From the NCBI RefSeq assembly GCF_001667015.1, contig NZ_LZIS01000160.1, positions 1-53,112 on the forward strand: a DNA stretch of 53,112 nt. The letters run 5' to 3'. Positions 21,168 to 32,000 of the stretch are shown here, in pieces. The notes under the pieces were generated by a model, which had not been told where the DNA came from, did no database searches, and was given only the letters and a program-made list of their open reading frames with translations. Source of the stretch: Mycobacterium sp. E3198 (GTDB lineage Bacteria > Actinomycetota > Actinomycetes > Mycobacteriales > Mycobacteriaceae). A program made the position numbers and the translations under genes. Each line of letters opens with the position of its first letter. Position 1 is the first letter of the stretch.

Positions 21168-22628
21168 CTACGGCGTAATGACCTGGCCGGGGGCGCCGGG
21201 GTTGCCGTTGACGAGGGTGCCGCTCGCGCCGGGCCCGCCGCTGCCGAAGTGGGCATTGGTCGGCGTCACCGCGAACACGTTGCCGCCGGCACCACCGTCG
21301 CCGCCGGTGCTGCCGCCACCGCCGCCGCCGCCGGTGCCGCCGTAGGCGGCTCCGCTAGCCATGAAGTTGTACGCGGTCCCGCCCGTTCCGCCGGTACCGC
21401 CAATGGTGACACCGCTACCGCCCGCGCCACCCACACCGCCGGTGGCAGTTCCCCAGTTGGCGGGGTATTGCAACAGGCCGTCGAAGGTGTCGACGAAGTT
21501 GAAGGGGCCGATGATCGCGGCGCCCCCGTGGCCGCCGTTGCCTCCGGCGCCGACCGTGCCGGCGCCGCCCATGCCCCCGGCCCCGCCGGTGGCGGTTCCC
21601 CAGCCCAGGTTGTACGCCACACCGCCGGCGCCGCCGTCACCGCCGGTGGCGCCGGTGCCGCCGGCACCGCCCAGACCGCCGAGCGCAAAGCCGGCCCCGC
21701 CGGCCCCACCGGTGCCGCCCGCACCGCTGACGCTGTTACCGCCGGCCCCACCGGTGCCGCCGGACGGAACGCCGAAGCCAAAGTCGGCGCCGCCGAGAAA
21801 GCCGACGTTGCCGCCGGCCCCGCCGGTGCCACCGGTCGCGTCGATGGCGCTGCCGCCGGCCCCACCGGCACCGCCAACGCCGAAGTAGAAGCCACCCTGC
21901 CCGCCTACCCCGCCGTTACCGCCATTCACGCCGGAGACCGTGGAGTTCCAGCCGGGCCCGCCCGCCCCGCCATTGCCCACCCAGACGGCTGCTCCACCGT
22001 TCCCACCGGTCCCAGGGGCCACAAGGGTCGTACCGGGGCCACCAGCTCCCCCGTTGCCGCCGTTGCCGAGAATGCCGGCCGTCCCGCCGTTACCGCCGTT
22101 CACACCGGCGACCGTGGAGTCCCAGCCGTTGCCGCCGTTGCCCAGCAACAAGCCGCCGTTTTGGCCATTCGGGCTGGCCTGGGTCCCGTTCGCGCCGTTG
22201 TAGAACAGCGGCTGACCGACGAACTGCCGGCTGGTCTGGTTCAGCTCGTACATCACCGTGCCCAGCGGATCCGTCCTCGGCGGCGGCGACGCCCCGGAGG
22301 CATCGGCGACCGCGGCGGGCCACGACGACGGAGTCAATAGCTGGAGGGACAGCACCTCCGCTTCTCTGAACGCCTCGCCCGCCTGATTCAGCGCCTGCAC
22401 AATCTGGTCCGCAACGGCCTGGGCCTCTTTGAGCAGCGCCTGAAATTCCTGGCCGACCTCGGAAAACAGCGTCGCGATCGCCTTGGACACCTGGTCACCC
22501 GCGGATCCCGGCACCCAGACGATCGGGAGGTCCGCCGCCGCGCTCGCGGCCTTCACGGAGGAGTTGATGGTCGCCACATTCGCCGCTGCCGCCGTCAACG
22601 CATTCGGCGCGACGACCACATACGACAT
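21168..22628 (-). CDS. PE_PGRS family protein
   Basis: 486 residues. The N-terminal about 95 residues form the helical PE domain (MSYVVVAPNALTAAAANVA; GDQVSKAIATLFSEVGQEFQ). A linker with GQPLFYNGANGTQASPNGQNGG follows, and then about 340 residues of GGxGG / GGAGGxG repeats. PE domains direct proteins to ESX-5 secretion in slow-growing mycobacteria. The dipeptide that names the family reads Pro-Asn here. The ATG at 22628 has GGAGG 6 bases upstream, in a context almost identical to the next PE_PGRS gene. The two are evident duplicates. No C-terminal enzymatic domain is visible. Confidence 0.92.
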   Translation of the reverse strand: MSYVVVAPNALTAAAANVATINSSVKAASAAADLPIVWVPGSAGDQVSKAIATLFSEVGQEFQALLKEAQAVADQIVQALNQAGEAFREAEVLSLQLLTPSSWPAAVADASGASPPPRTDPLGTVMYELNQTSRQFVGQPLFYNGANGTQASPNGQNGGLLLGNGGNGWDSTVAGVNGGNGGTAGILGNGGNGGAGGPGTTLVAPGTGGNGGAAVWVGNGGAGGPGWNSTVSGVNGGNGGVGGQGGFYFGVGGAGGAGGSAIDATGGTGGAGGNVGFLGGADFGFGVPSGGTGGAGGNSVSGAGGTGGAGGAGFALGGLGGAGGTGATGGDGGAGGVAYNLGWGTATGGAGGMGGAGTVGAGGNGGHGGAAIIGPFNFVDTFDGLLQYPANWGTATGGVGGAGGSGVTIGGTGGTGGTAYNFMASGAAYGGTGGGGGGGSTGGDGGAGGNVFAVTPTNAHFGSGGPGASGTLVNGNPGAPGQVITP

Positions 22629-22689
22629 TGCTGACCTCCGAAGACCGCGGAGGTGGCACCCTTAACCACGGTCACGATTACGGGCACTA

Positions 22690-22716
22690 TAAACCTATCT
22701 CGTTGCACACGTGTAG
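22690..22716 (-). promoter_or_regulatory. Conserved upstream block of the PE_PGRS pair, copy 1
   Basis: This 27-base block (plus strand AAACCTATC, then GTTGCACAC, then TGTAGA) recurs upstream of the second PE_PGRS gene at 24331-24357 with two differences, at a similar distance from the start codon. Directly next to it the minus strand reads TATAGT, a fair -10 element. It is probably the duplicated promoter region. Confidence 0.5.
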
Positions 22717-22780
22717 ATCAGCTTTTCCGGGAAAGGCGGCGCGACGCCGCGGCCAGGCCGGCCCGAGATGATTGGTTCGG

Positions 22781-24265
22781 CTACAGCGACACGACGCTGC
22801 CGGGGCCGCCCGCGGTTCCGCCGAGCCCACCGGCCGCGCCGCCGGCCCCGACGGTGGCAGTGCCCGTAGGGGTTGCGTAGACGTTGCCGCCGGTGCCACC
22901 GTTGCCGCCGGTAAGACCGGTGCCACCGGTGCCGCCCATGCCGCCGAAGGCGGCTCCGCCCGCCAACAAGTTGTACGCTGTCCCGCCCGTCCCGCCGGTA
23001 CCGCCGACGGTGGCGCCGACGCCGCCCACGCCGCCGACACCGCCGTAGGTGGTGCCCCAGTCGGTGGGGAGATACGTCAGCAGGCCGTCGAAATTGTCGA
23101 CGGCAATGTTGAAGGGGCCCATCATCGCGGTGCCGCCGTGGCCCCCGTTCCCGCCGGCGCCGACGGTGCCGACACCGCCCACTCCACCGGCCCCGCCGGT
23201 GGCGGTTCCCCAGCCCAGGTTGAACGCCAGACCACCCGCGCCGCCGTCGCCACCGGTGGCGCCAGAGCCACCGGCCCCGCCGGTGCCGCCTACCTCGAAG
23301 CCCGACCCGCCGGCCCCACCGACGCCGCCCTGACCGGTGACGCTGTTACCGCCGGCCCCGCCGGTGGCGCCGGTCGGAACGCTCAAGCCCAGATCCGTGC
23401 TCCCGAGGAAGCCCGTATAGCCGCCGGCCCCGCCGGCGCCGCCGGTCGCGTCGATGGCGCTGCCCCCGGCCCCACCGACACCACCGGTACCCCAGAAAAG
23501 CCCGCCGGCCCCGCCATTACCGCCATTACCGCCGTTCACGCCGGAGATGGTGGAGTTCCAGCCCGCCCCGCCGGCCCCGCCGTCGCCCACCCAAATGGCC
23601 GCGCCGCCGGTGCCACCGGTCCCGGGGGCCTGGCCGACCGCACCGGGACCCCCGGTCCCGCCGGCGCCACCGATGCCGATGAGCCCGGCCTGCCCGCCGT
23701 TACCGCCATTGACACCGACGAGTGTGGAGTTCCAGCCGTTGCCGCCGTTGCCCATCAACAAGCCGCCGTTTTGGCCGTTCGGGCTGGCCTGCGTCCCGTT
23801 GGCACCGTTGTAGAACAGCGGCTGTCCCAGGAAGGTCTGGCTGGTCTGATTCAACTGATACATCACCGTCGCCAGCGGTTCCGTCGGAGGCGGCAGCGAT
23901 CCCGTGGAGGCTTCCGCCACCGCGTGCGCGAAGATCTGCATCGGCGTTTGGAAGGCCGCCGCGGGGGCCGCGAACGCCGACGCATTCGCCGCCTCGGCCG
24001 CCGCATAGGTGCCGCCCGACCCGGTCAGGGCTTGCACGAACTGGGCGTTCAGCGCCGCGGCCTGGTTGCTGAGCGCCTGAAACTCGGCGCCGACGCGGGA
24101 AAACACGGAAGCGACCGCCGCCGACACCTCGTCACCCGCGGCGGCCGCCATCGCGGTGGTCGGGGCAGCCGCCGCCGCGCGCGCAGCATTGAGCGACGAG
24201 CCGACTGCGGCCACATCCGCCGCCGCCGCCGCCAACGCGTCCGGCGCCGCGATCAAATACGACAC
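22781..24265 (-). CDS. PE_PGRS family protein
   Basis: 494 residues from the GTG at 24265 (VSYLIAAPDALAAAAADVAA), with GGAGG 6 bases upstream. A small in-frame extension further upstream lacks support. The PE domain (about 1-95) continues with GDEVSAAVASVFSRVGAEFQ. A linker contains LGQPLFYNGANGTQASPNGQ, and a long Gly-Asn/Gly-Ala PGRS repeat runs to the C terminus. The PE dipeptide reads Pro-Asp. The linker and many PGRS blocks (GWNSTLVGVNGGNGG, GTAYNLLAGGAA) match the neighbour, showing tandem duplication. Role unknown; the PE domain predicts ESX-5 export. Confidence 0.92.
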   Translation of the reverse strand: MSYLIAAPDALAAAAADVAAVGSSLNAARAAAAAPTTAMAAAAGDEVSAAVASVFSRVGAEFQALSNQAAALNAQFVQALTGSGGTYAAAEAANASAFAAPAAAFQTPMQIFAHAVAEASTGSLPPPTEPLATVMYQLNQTSQTFLGQPLFYNGANGTQASPNGQNGGLLMGNGGNGWNSTLVGVNGGNGGQAGLIGIGGAGGTGGPGAVGQAPGTGGTGGAAIWVGDGGAGGAGWNSTISGVNGGNGGNGGAGGLFWGTGGVGGAGGSAIDATGGAGGAGGYTGFLGSTDLGLSVPTGATGGAGGNSVTGQGGVGGAGGSGFEVGGTGGAGGSGATGGDGGAGGLAFNLGWGTATGGAGGVGGVGTVGAGGNGGHGGTAMMGPFNIAVDNFDGLLTYLPTDWGTTYGGVGGVGGVGATVGGTGGTGGTAYNLLAGGAAFGGMGGTGGTGLTGGNGGTGGNVYATPTGTATVGAGGAAGGLGGTAGGPGSVVSL

Positions 24266-24885
24266 TGCTGACCTCCGAAGACCGTCGGGGTGATACATCC
24301 GCCGTTACGGTCACCATCACTAGCGAGTCAAAACCTATCCCGTTGCACACCTGTAGAACTAGGTTTCGCCAAATTTCGTGGCCGCCCCCGCCGCCACGCC
24401 CGGTCCGGACAGCCAGAGCACGCAGCGCACTTCGGGACCGCCGGATGTCGCTGTCACCGTGGCTTGCCGGGGCGTCGACGGTCCGCAAAGAAATCGGCGG
24501 TCGGTCGCGCCGAAGCGGAGCACGATGCCGACTTCTATGTCGACTATCAATTACTGGAATGCATTCCGGGCGGATGGGCATCTGGACGGAATCCAAAAAC
24601 AAACATTTTCAGCATGGGCGCCGCTCCTGAAGCGTTGGCCAACTCGGCGGCCTGATGACCAGATTCGTTGGGCCACAAGGGTATTCGATCTGCTATTCGT
24701 CCAGCAGCACCCGGTGCAACAAGCGCATTAAAGAATGCTTTTAGACACACGTTTAATTGGCTGAAAGTTTACCAAGGCGATTATCGCAACCGGTTTCATA
24801 TCGAAAATTTATGGGTATGGACATGGGCGTGGCACATAATGGGGTGATCGGGCGGGAATCAGTCGCGGCCGTGATTGGGGGGACA
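24266..24885. other. Intergenic stretch, AT-richer, no convincing gene
   Basis: It contains the promoter block of the second PE_PGRS gene (24331-24357). From about 24590 to 24830 the composition is clearly AT-richer than the rest of the window (runs such as AAACATTTT, TTTAATTGG, CGAAAATTTATG). Short open frames on both strands lack a ribosome site and mycobacterial codon use. I see no RNA gene. Confidence 0.5.
24331..24357 (-). promoter_or_regulatory. Conserved upstream block of the PE_PGRS pair, copy 2
   Basis: The counterpart of 22690-22716 (AAACCTATC, GTTGCACAC, TGTAGA on the plus strand), differing at two positions. ACGGTCAC precedes both copies. It lies about 65 bases upstream of the GTG at 24265. 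Conservation between duplicates may reflect recent copying rather than function. Confidence 0.45.
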
Positions 24886-25176
24886 GTGACGGAGGGCGAC
24901 TTCGAAGCCGCCGTGGGTGCGGCGGCGCAGGACGCGGTGTGGAAAACGCAACATCCGCTGACCCATCAGTTGGCAGAGGACGACCCGCGCCGGGCGGAGT
25001 ACCTGCGCGAGTACCAAATGTCCGTCGGTCGACAGGTGCTCAAGGCGATCGAGAACCTGCGACGCGGCACTGCGAGCCGTGGAGAACCCAGCGAATCCGG
25101 CCCCGAAGTACCCCCGAACGCCGACTGCTATCCCGGCGGAGGACGTTCCGCGCGCGTGCCGTTGGCGCCGGGGTGA
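24886..25176 (+). CDS. Hypothetical protein
   Basis: A frame of 96 codons from a GTG at 24886 preceded by GGGGGGACA. Codons up to about residue 70 end in G or C as in real genes of this genome. The middle (VWKTQHPLTHQLAEDDPRRA, then YQMSVGRQVLKAIENLRR) looks like a small helical protein, while the C terminus is low-complexity. The same frame is open back to 24757, with ATG at 24811 as an alternative start, but that part has poor codon use. I recognise no family. Confidence 0.4.
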   Translation: MTEGDFEAAVGAAAQDAVWKTQHPLTHQLAEDDPRRAEYLREYQMSVGRQVLKAIENLRRGTASRGEPSESGPEVPPNADCYPGGGRSARVPLAPG

Positions 25177-25340
25177 TCGTCTCGTCGCTTTGATCTCTGT
25201 CCGGTGCGGCTGAGCGGCCGGCCGCGCGCTGAACCAAACGGATGATGCAGCGCGCGGCAATCGCGCACATCCCCCGGTGACCGACGGTAGTTTCAGTCCT
25301 GCGCCCGTGTTGGGGCGGCCGGACGGACGAAGGAGCGTCG

Positions 25341-26015
25341 GTGAAAACCATTCCCAAGATGTTGGTTTTTGGGCTAGTCGAACTCCTCGTGTTCGGCTCG
25401 ATGCTGTTTATCCCGGCGGGCACGTTCAATTACTGGCAGGCGTGGGTGTTTCTCGTGGTGGTCGGCGTGACGGCCTGGATCCCCGCGGTGTACCTGCTAC
25501 GGATGAACCCGGCCGCGCTACAGGCCCGGATGCGCGGGGGACCCGCGGCCGAGGCGCGGATCGCGCAGCGGGTCATCATCGCCGGCTTGTATCTGTCGCT
25601 GGCGGCGATGGTTGTGGTGAGCGTCCTCGACCATCGCTTCGGCTGGTCGCCGGTGCCGACGGCGATCTGCGTGGTCGGCGACGTGCTGGTCGCCATCGGG
25701 CTGGGTGTGGTGGCGCTGGTGATCATTCAGAACAGCTACGCCGCCGCGACCGTCCAGGTGCAGGCGGGCCAGAAGGTCGTCTCCAGCGGGCTGTATGGGC
25801 TGGTGCGGCATCCGATGTATACCGGCAACGTGATCATGATGGTCGGCATCCCCCTCGCGCTCGGTTCCTACTGGGGACTGGTTTTCGTCGTTCCCGGCCT
25901 CCTCGTGCTCGCCTCACGCATCCGCGACGAGGAGAAGCTGCTCCAAAGAGAGTTGGACGGATACCTCGAGTACACGCAGAAAGTGCGTTATCGCCTCGTG
26001 CCGACGATGTGGTAG
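25341..26015 (+). CDS. Isoprenylcysteine carboxyl methyltransferase-like membrane protein
   Basis: A 224-residue integral membrane protein with about five hydrophobic segments. Its C-terminal signature is that of the ICMT/PEMT methyltransferase superfamily: GLYGLVRHPMYTGNVIMM, then SRIRDEEKLLQRELDGYLEY. The RHP and EE residues bind S-adenosylmethionine in this family. The start GTG at 25341 has AAGGAG 5 bases upstream. It ends 12 bases before the stop of the convergent giant synthetase. The bacterial substrates of such proteins are mostly unknown. Methylation of a lipopeptide carboxyl is conceivable from position, but there is no direct evidence. Confidence 0.85.
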   Translation: MKTIPKMLVFGLVELLVFGSMLFIPAGTFNYWQAWVFLVVVGVTAWIPAVYLLRMNPAALQARMRGGPAAEARIAQRVIIAGLYLSLAAMVVVSVLDHRFGWSPVPTAICVVGDVLVAIGLGVVALVIIQNSYAAATVQVQAGQKVVSSGLYGLVRHPMYTGNVIMMVGIPLALGSYWGLVFVVPGLLVLASRIRDEEKLLQRELDGYLEYTQKVRYRLVPTMW

Positions 26016-26027
26016 CAACGGCACGCT

Positions 26028-29000
26028 CTAGAGGTCGGGGATGACGGGAACCTCTTCGATCGAGCAGGCGTGCCCGCCCAGCCGCTGGCTCAAGCGTCGG
26101 ACCGACGGGGCCTCGAACAGAGCGGTGACCTCGAGGTTGGCATCGAGCGCGGTGTTGATCGTGGCGGTGGCCCGCATCGCGCCCAGCGAGTCGCCGCCGA
26201 GGTCGAAGAACGATTCGTCGACTCCGACCCGGTCCACGCCGAGCACCTGCGTGTAGATCCCGGTCAAGATCTGCTCGATCAGGCTGGTCGGGGCGTGGTT
26301 GCCGGCACCGTTGTGATGGTGTTCGGGTACGGACACCGCCGGGGGCGCCGGCTGCGCCACCGGCGCGTGGTTGCCGGACCTGTCGGCGCGCGCGTGCCTC
26401 CCCTCGTCGGGTCCGTCGAGCGACGCCAGCGGTCGGGCCGGGTCGGTGGTCATGGCCACCAGCGTGTCCTGGAACCGCTCGATCAGTGCCTCGATGTCGG
26501 CCTGGTCGAAGACGTCCGCGCGGAATTGGACGTGCAGCTCCAATTCGCGGCCCGGCAGCGCCTGGACGGTCAGCGGGTAGTGGTAGTAGTCGCGGTTGGT
26601 GATCTCGGTGATAGCCAACCCGTCGCCCCCCGACAACGCGGCGGCATCCGCCGGATAATTCTCGTACACGAAAACGGTGTCGAAGAGCCTTGCGTGGCCG
26701 GTGGCACGGTGAATCTCGCTCAGCGCCAGGTGCTGGTGGTCCAGCGTGCGGTTGTGGTCGCCCTGCAGTTGATCGAGCAGGTCGGTGGTTGTGGTCCCGC
26801 CGTTGAGGCTCGCCCGCACCGGGACCGTGTTGATGAACAGGCCCACCATCGAGTCCGCGCCCGGCACCTCGGCCGGCCGCCCCGAGACCACGGCGCCGAA
26901 GGCGACATCGCGCTGGCCGGTCAGCCACATCAGCAGCTGCGCCCAGGCGCCCTGCAGCACGGTGCTCACGGTGGTGTGACGCGAGCGCGCCAACTCGTTG
27001 ATCGCCCGCGTGGTCTGTTCGGGCACCCGGAACGACGCGACGCCGCGCCGGCCCACCCCGAACCAATCCGGCGGCCCGACCAGTGTGGGCGCGGCGAAGC
27101 CGGCGAATATGTCCCGCCACACCGCGCGGGCGCCCTCCAGGTCGCGACCGGCCAGCCAGGACACAAACCTGCGATACGAACCCGCCGCGGGCAGCCGCTG
27201 GCCGTAATAACTGGCGAACAATTCGCCCAGCAGGATCGGCAGCGACCACCCGTCGAGCACGATGTGGTGATTCGTCAGCACGAAGCGGTGCCGGTCTTCC
27301 GCGGTGCGGATCAGAGCGACCCGCAAGGCGGGATGGTCGGCCAAGTCGTAGACCGCGGCGCGTTCGGCGGCGCAGACCTGCTGGATCTGCTCGTGGAGGT
27401 CACCCTCCCCCTCGCTGAGGTCGAGATACCGCCAGGGCACCACGGGGTCGGCGGGGATGATCTGCACCGGCTGGTCGAACCGAGCGCTGAAGCGGGCCGC
27501 CAGGTTGGGGTGGCGGGCGACCACCGTGTGCACGGCGTCCCGCAGGCGGTGCTGGTCGAGCCGGCCGCTGAGCGTGACGTCGAGCTGCACCGCGTACACG
27601 TCGTCGCCGCCTTGGGCGGTGCTGGCGTGAAACAGCAACCCCTGCTGCAGCGGGGTCAGCGGCAGCACGTCGGCGATGCGGTATTGCCGCGAGAGCTCGT
27701 CGATCTGCAGCTGGCTAAGCCGGGCCGGCGCGATGTCCGACGGCGTCAACCCGCCGCCGCCGCCGCGCACATGCGCGCAGATGCCGGCCAGCGCGTCGAA
27801 CCACAACCGGCTCAGCCGGCTGACCTGCGCCTGATCGAGGGCCGACGGCGCCCACGTCCAGCCCGCGCGCAGCCGCGGACCGGTGTCGGCGTCCAGGGTG
27901 CCCGCGTTGAGCTCCACGGTGTGCATCAGCGGCATGGGCGTCGCCGCGGCGACGCCGGTCACTGCCCAGCCGTCCTGGCGGATCTCCCAGATGTCGCCGG
28001 ACACCTGGGTCGACGCGGCGCCCAGCCGCCCCAGGTAGTTGAACCCGATCGTGGGGTCGGCCCCCGCCAGGTCGACGTCATCGTTCAAGTAGCGCAGCAG
28101 CCCGTAGGTCAAGCCGTCCGGGAGGGCCCGAAGCTGCTCCTTGGCGTCTTTGATCACCGCCCCGAGCCCCACGTCGCCGGCCAGTACCTGCGCCCAGTCC
28201 AGCCCGCCGACCGCGAGCGCCACCGGATACTTGGTGGTGAACCACCCCACCGTGCGCGACAGATCGACGCTCGAGTCCAGCTCCTCTTGGCGGCCGTGAC
28301 CCTCCGCATCGATCACGATCGGCGCGGCGCCGCTCCCCAAGAACTCGGCGCACGCCAACGCGAACGCGATCAAGAGGATCTCGTGTATCCCGGCGTGGAA
28401 CGCCGCCGGCACCTCACCGAGCAGCATCCGGGTGGTCTCGGCGTCCAGCTCCACCGCCAGGTTGCCGGCGGTCGCATAGGTGTCGACGGCCGGCTGCACC
28501 GCCGGCAACTCCGCGGGCAGCGCGGCGATGCGCCGCCAGGCGGGCGCCTGCTGGACCACCTCCGGCCGGTGGGCGTGCTCGGCCAGCAGCGCCGCCCAGC
28601 GGGCGAACGACGTCCTCGGCGCCGGCAGCACGACCTGCTGCCCGCCGCGGTGCTGCGCCCACGCGAGGTTGAGGTCCTCGAGCAAGATCCGCCAGGACAC
28701 CCCGTCCACCGCCAGATGGTGAACGATCAACAGCAACTGGCCGGTGGGCGCCGCCCACAGCGCGCTCACCATCACCCCGGCGGCCGGGTTCAACCGCGAT
28801 CGCGCCGCCACCACCGCGTCGTCGGACAGCACGTCCACGGTCTGCAGGCACCCGCGCGCGTCCACCGAACCGGGTTCGGCCACCGTCACCGACCACCCGG
28901 CGGCGCCGTCGGCCCCGTCGTCTGAGACGCGCAGCCGCAACGTGGCGTGCCGATCGAGCAGGGCCTGCAGCACCGCCACCACGTCGGACGAGGTCACCCC

Positions 29001-32000
29001 GACCGGGGCCTGCACCAGCACCGTCTGGTTGAACTCCGCCACCGGGCCCTGGACGCTCTGCAGCCAGCGCATGATCGGGGTCGCCACCACCGCGCCGACG
29101 CCCTCGTCGATCACCTCGGCGTCGTCGGCGACCACCCCGGCCACCCGGGCGAGCTTGGCCACGGTCTGCTCGACGAAGATGTCGCGCGGCCGGCACACCA
29201 CGCCGGCGGCGCGCGCCCGCGCCACCACCTGCATCGACAGGATGCTGTCCCCGCCGAGTTCGAAGAACGACTCCTCGACGCCGACCCGTTCCAGCCCCAG
29301 CACCTGCGCGTAGATGCCGGCCAGGATCTCCTCCACCGCGTCGGCGGGGGCGCGGTAGTGATCGACATCCTGATACTCCGGCGCCGGCAGGGCGCGGGTG
29401 TCGAGTTTGCCGTTGACCGTCAGCGGCAACGCGTCCAACGCCATCACCGCGGCCGGCACCATGTAGGCCGGCAGCCGCTCGGCCAGCGCGGCGCGCACGT
29501 CGGCCGGGTCCACCGCGCCGGTCACGTAGCCCACCAGGCGCTTGTCCCCGGGGCGGTCCTCGCGGGCGATCACCACCGCCTGCTCCACGCCGTCGAGGCC
29601 GTTCAGGGTCGCCTGAATCTCACCGAGCTCGATGCGATAGCCGCGGATCTTGACCTGCTCGTCGGCGCGCCCCATGTAACGCAACTGCCCGTCGGCGCCC
29701 CAGCACATCCGGTCGCCGGTGCGATACATGCGCGCTCCCGGCCCGCCGAAGGGACACGCGACGAACCGCGTCCCCGTCAGCCCCGCGCGGCCGACGTACC
29801 CGTGCGCCAACCCGGCGCCGGCGACGTACAACTCGCCGACCACACCAGGGGGCACCGGCTGCAACGACCCATCGAGCACGAAGAAACCGAGGTGGGCCAA
29901 CGGCACCCCGATGGGGCTCACGGCGGTGCAGGCGTCCGCGGCGACGATCTCACGGAACGAGGCATGCACGGTGGTCTCCGTGATGCCGTACATGTTGATC
30001 AACCGGGGCCGGGCCGGGTGACTGTCCAGCCACGAGCGCAGGCGCTGCGGTTCGAGCGCTTCGCCGCCGAACACCACGGCCTCCAGCTCCAATTGCGATC
30101 CCAGCTCGGGCTGCAACGCATCCGCGGCCTGCAAGGCGTAAAACGCCGACGGGGTCTGGCTCAAGACGCTGACCCGCTCGGCCACCAGCAGCGCGTGCAG
30201 GTCTTCCGGCGAGCGCACCACCGCGTCGGGCACCACCACCACGCGCCCGCCGTAAAGCAGCGCGCCCCAGATCTCCCACACCGAGAAGTCGAAGGCCAGC
30301 GAATGGCACTGCGTCCACACGCGTCCGGCGAGCTCCATGTCACCGGCCAGCGTCGCAAGCAGCCGCGTCACGTTGCGATGCGGGACCGCCACGCCCTTGG
30401 GGGTTCCGGTCGTGCCCGAGGTGTAGATGAGGTAGGCGACGTCGTCCGGGCACGCCACCGACATCGCGGTGCCGGGCCGGCCGTGCCCGGCGTCGTCGTG
30501 CATATCGATGACGCGCAGCGCGCGCCCCTGTAGCCGCGGGCGGTATTCCGCGGTGGTGATCGCGGCGATCGGCGCGGCGTCGTCGAGCACGAACTGCATG
30601 CGTGCCGCCGGAACCGCCGGGTCGATCGGCACATACGCCGCGCCCGTCTTGACCACCGCCAGGATCGCCACCACGGCCTCGGCCGACCGGGGCAACAACA
30701 GCGCCACCCGCCGTCCCGGGCCCACGCCCGCATCGGCCAAGAGGTGCGCCAACCGGTTGGCCGCCTCGTCCAGTTCCCGGTAAGTCATCGACGAGCCGTC
30801 GAAGGTCACCGCCGCGGCGTCCGGCACCCGCGCGACTTGCTGGGCGAACACCGCCGGAATCGACACCGGCGGGCCATCCGGCGCCGTCAACACCGCCCGG
30901 TTACCCCAGTCCTCCAGCCGGGCCCGCTCGACCTCGTCGAGCACGCCGATGGACGACAGTCGCCGAGCCGGGTCGGTGGTCATCGCGATCAGCACGCGCC
31001 GCAAACGCTCGATCAGTGTTTCGATGCTGGCCGCGTCGAACACGTCGGTGCGAAATTCGACCGACCCCGCGATGCCGGCCGGCTCACCGTCCTCATCAAG
31101 GTGCTCTTCCAACGCAAGCGCCAGGTCCATGCGGGCGGTGCCGGTGTCCACGGGCAGCTGGGTGAGCTCGAGGTCCCCCAACGCCAGCTCGACGTCGTCG
31201 TCGATGGCGTGCAGGGTCCGCCACGCCAACATCACCTGAACCAGGGGGTGGTGGGTCAGCGATCGCGTGGGGTTCAGCCGCTCGACGACCACTTCGAAGG
31301 GCACATCCTGGTGCTCGTAGGCGGCGAGGCTGCGTGCCCGCACCTGGGCCAGCAGGTCGGCGACGCTGGGATCGCCGGTCAGGTCGACGCGCAACACCAA
31401 CGTGTTGACGAAGAAGCCGACCAACTCGTCGAGGGCCGGGTCGCGGCGCCCCCCGATCGGGAAGCCGACCGCCACATCGGAACTCGCGCTCAGCTTGCCC
31501 AGCAGCACGGTCAGGGCGGCCTGCATCACCATGAAACTGGTCGCGTTGTGCTCGCGGGCCACCCGGGCTACCTGCCGGTGCAGCTCGGCCGGCAACCCCA
31601 CCAGCACGGCGGCGCCCCGCTGATCGGCCACCGGAGGGTAGGGCCGGTCGGTGGGCAGCTCCAGCCGCTCGGGCATCCCCGCCAGGGCCTGCTGCCAGTA
31701 CGCCAGCTGGGCGGCGATGGGGCTGTCGGCGTCGCCGAGGTCGCCGAACTGCGCGCGCTGCCACAGCGTGTAATCGACGTACTGCACCGGCAACGGCGTC
31801 CACCCGGGAGCCTGCCCCACACTTCGGCTCGCGTAGGCCACGGCCATATCGCGCACCAGCGGGTCGATCGACAGGCCGTCGGCGGCGATGTGATGCACCA
31901 CGGCCACCAGCACGTGTTCGTCGTCGGCGACGCGGAAAAGCTTGGCGCGCAAGGGGATTTCGGCTGCCAGATCAAAGCTGTGCCGCGCCGCCTCCTCGAT

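Noticed and set aside
21168..24265. Short tandem GC-rich repeats considered as a CRISPR array
   Set aside because: The repeats are irregular, in frame, and encode GGxGG PGRS protein sequence, with no spacer structure or cas genes.
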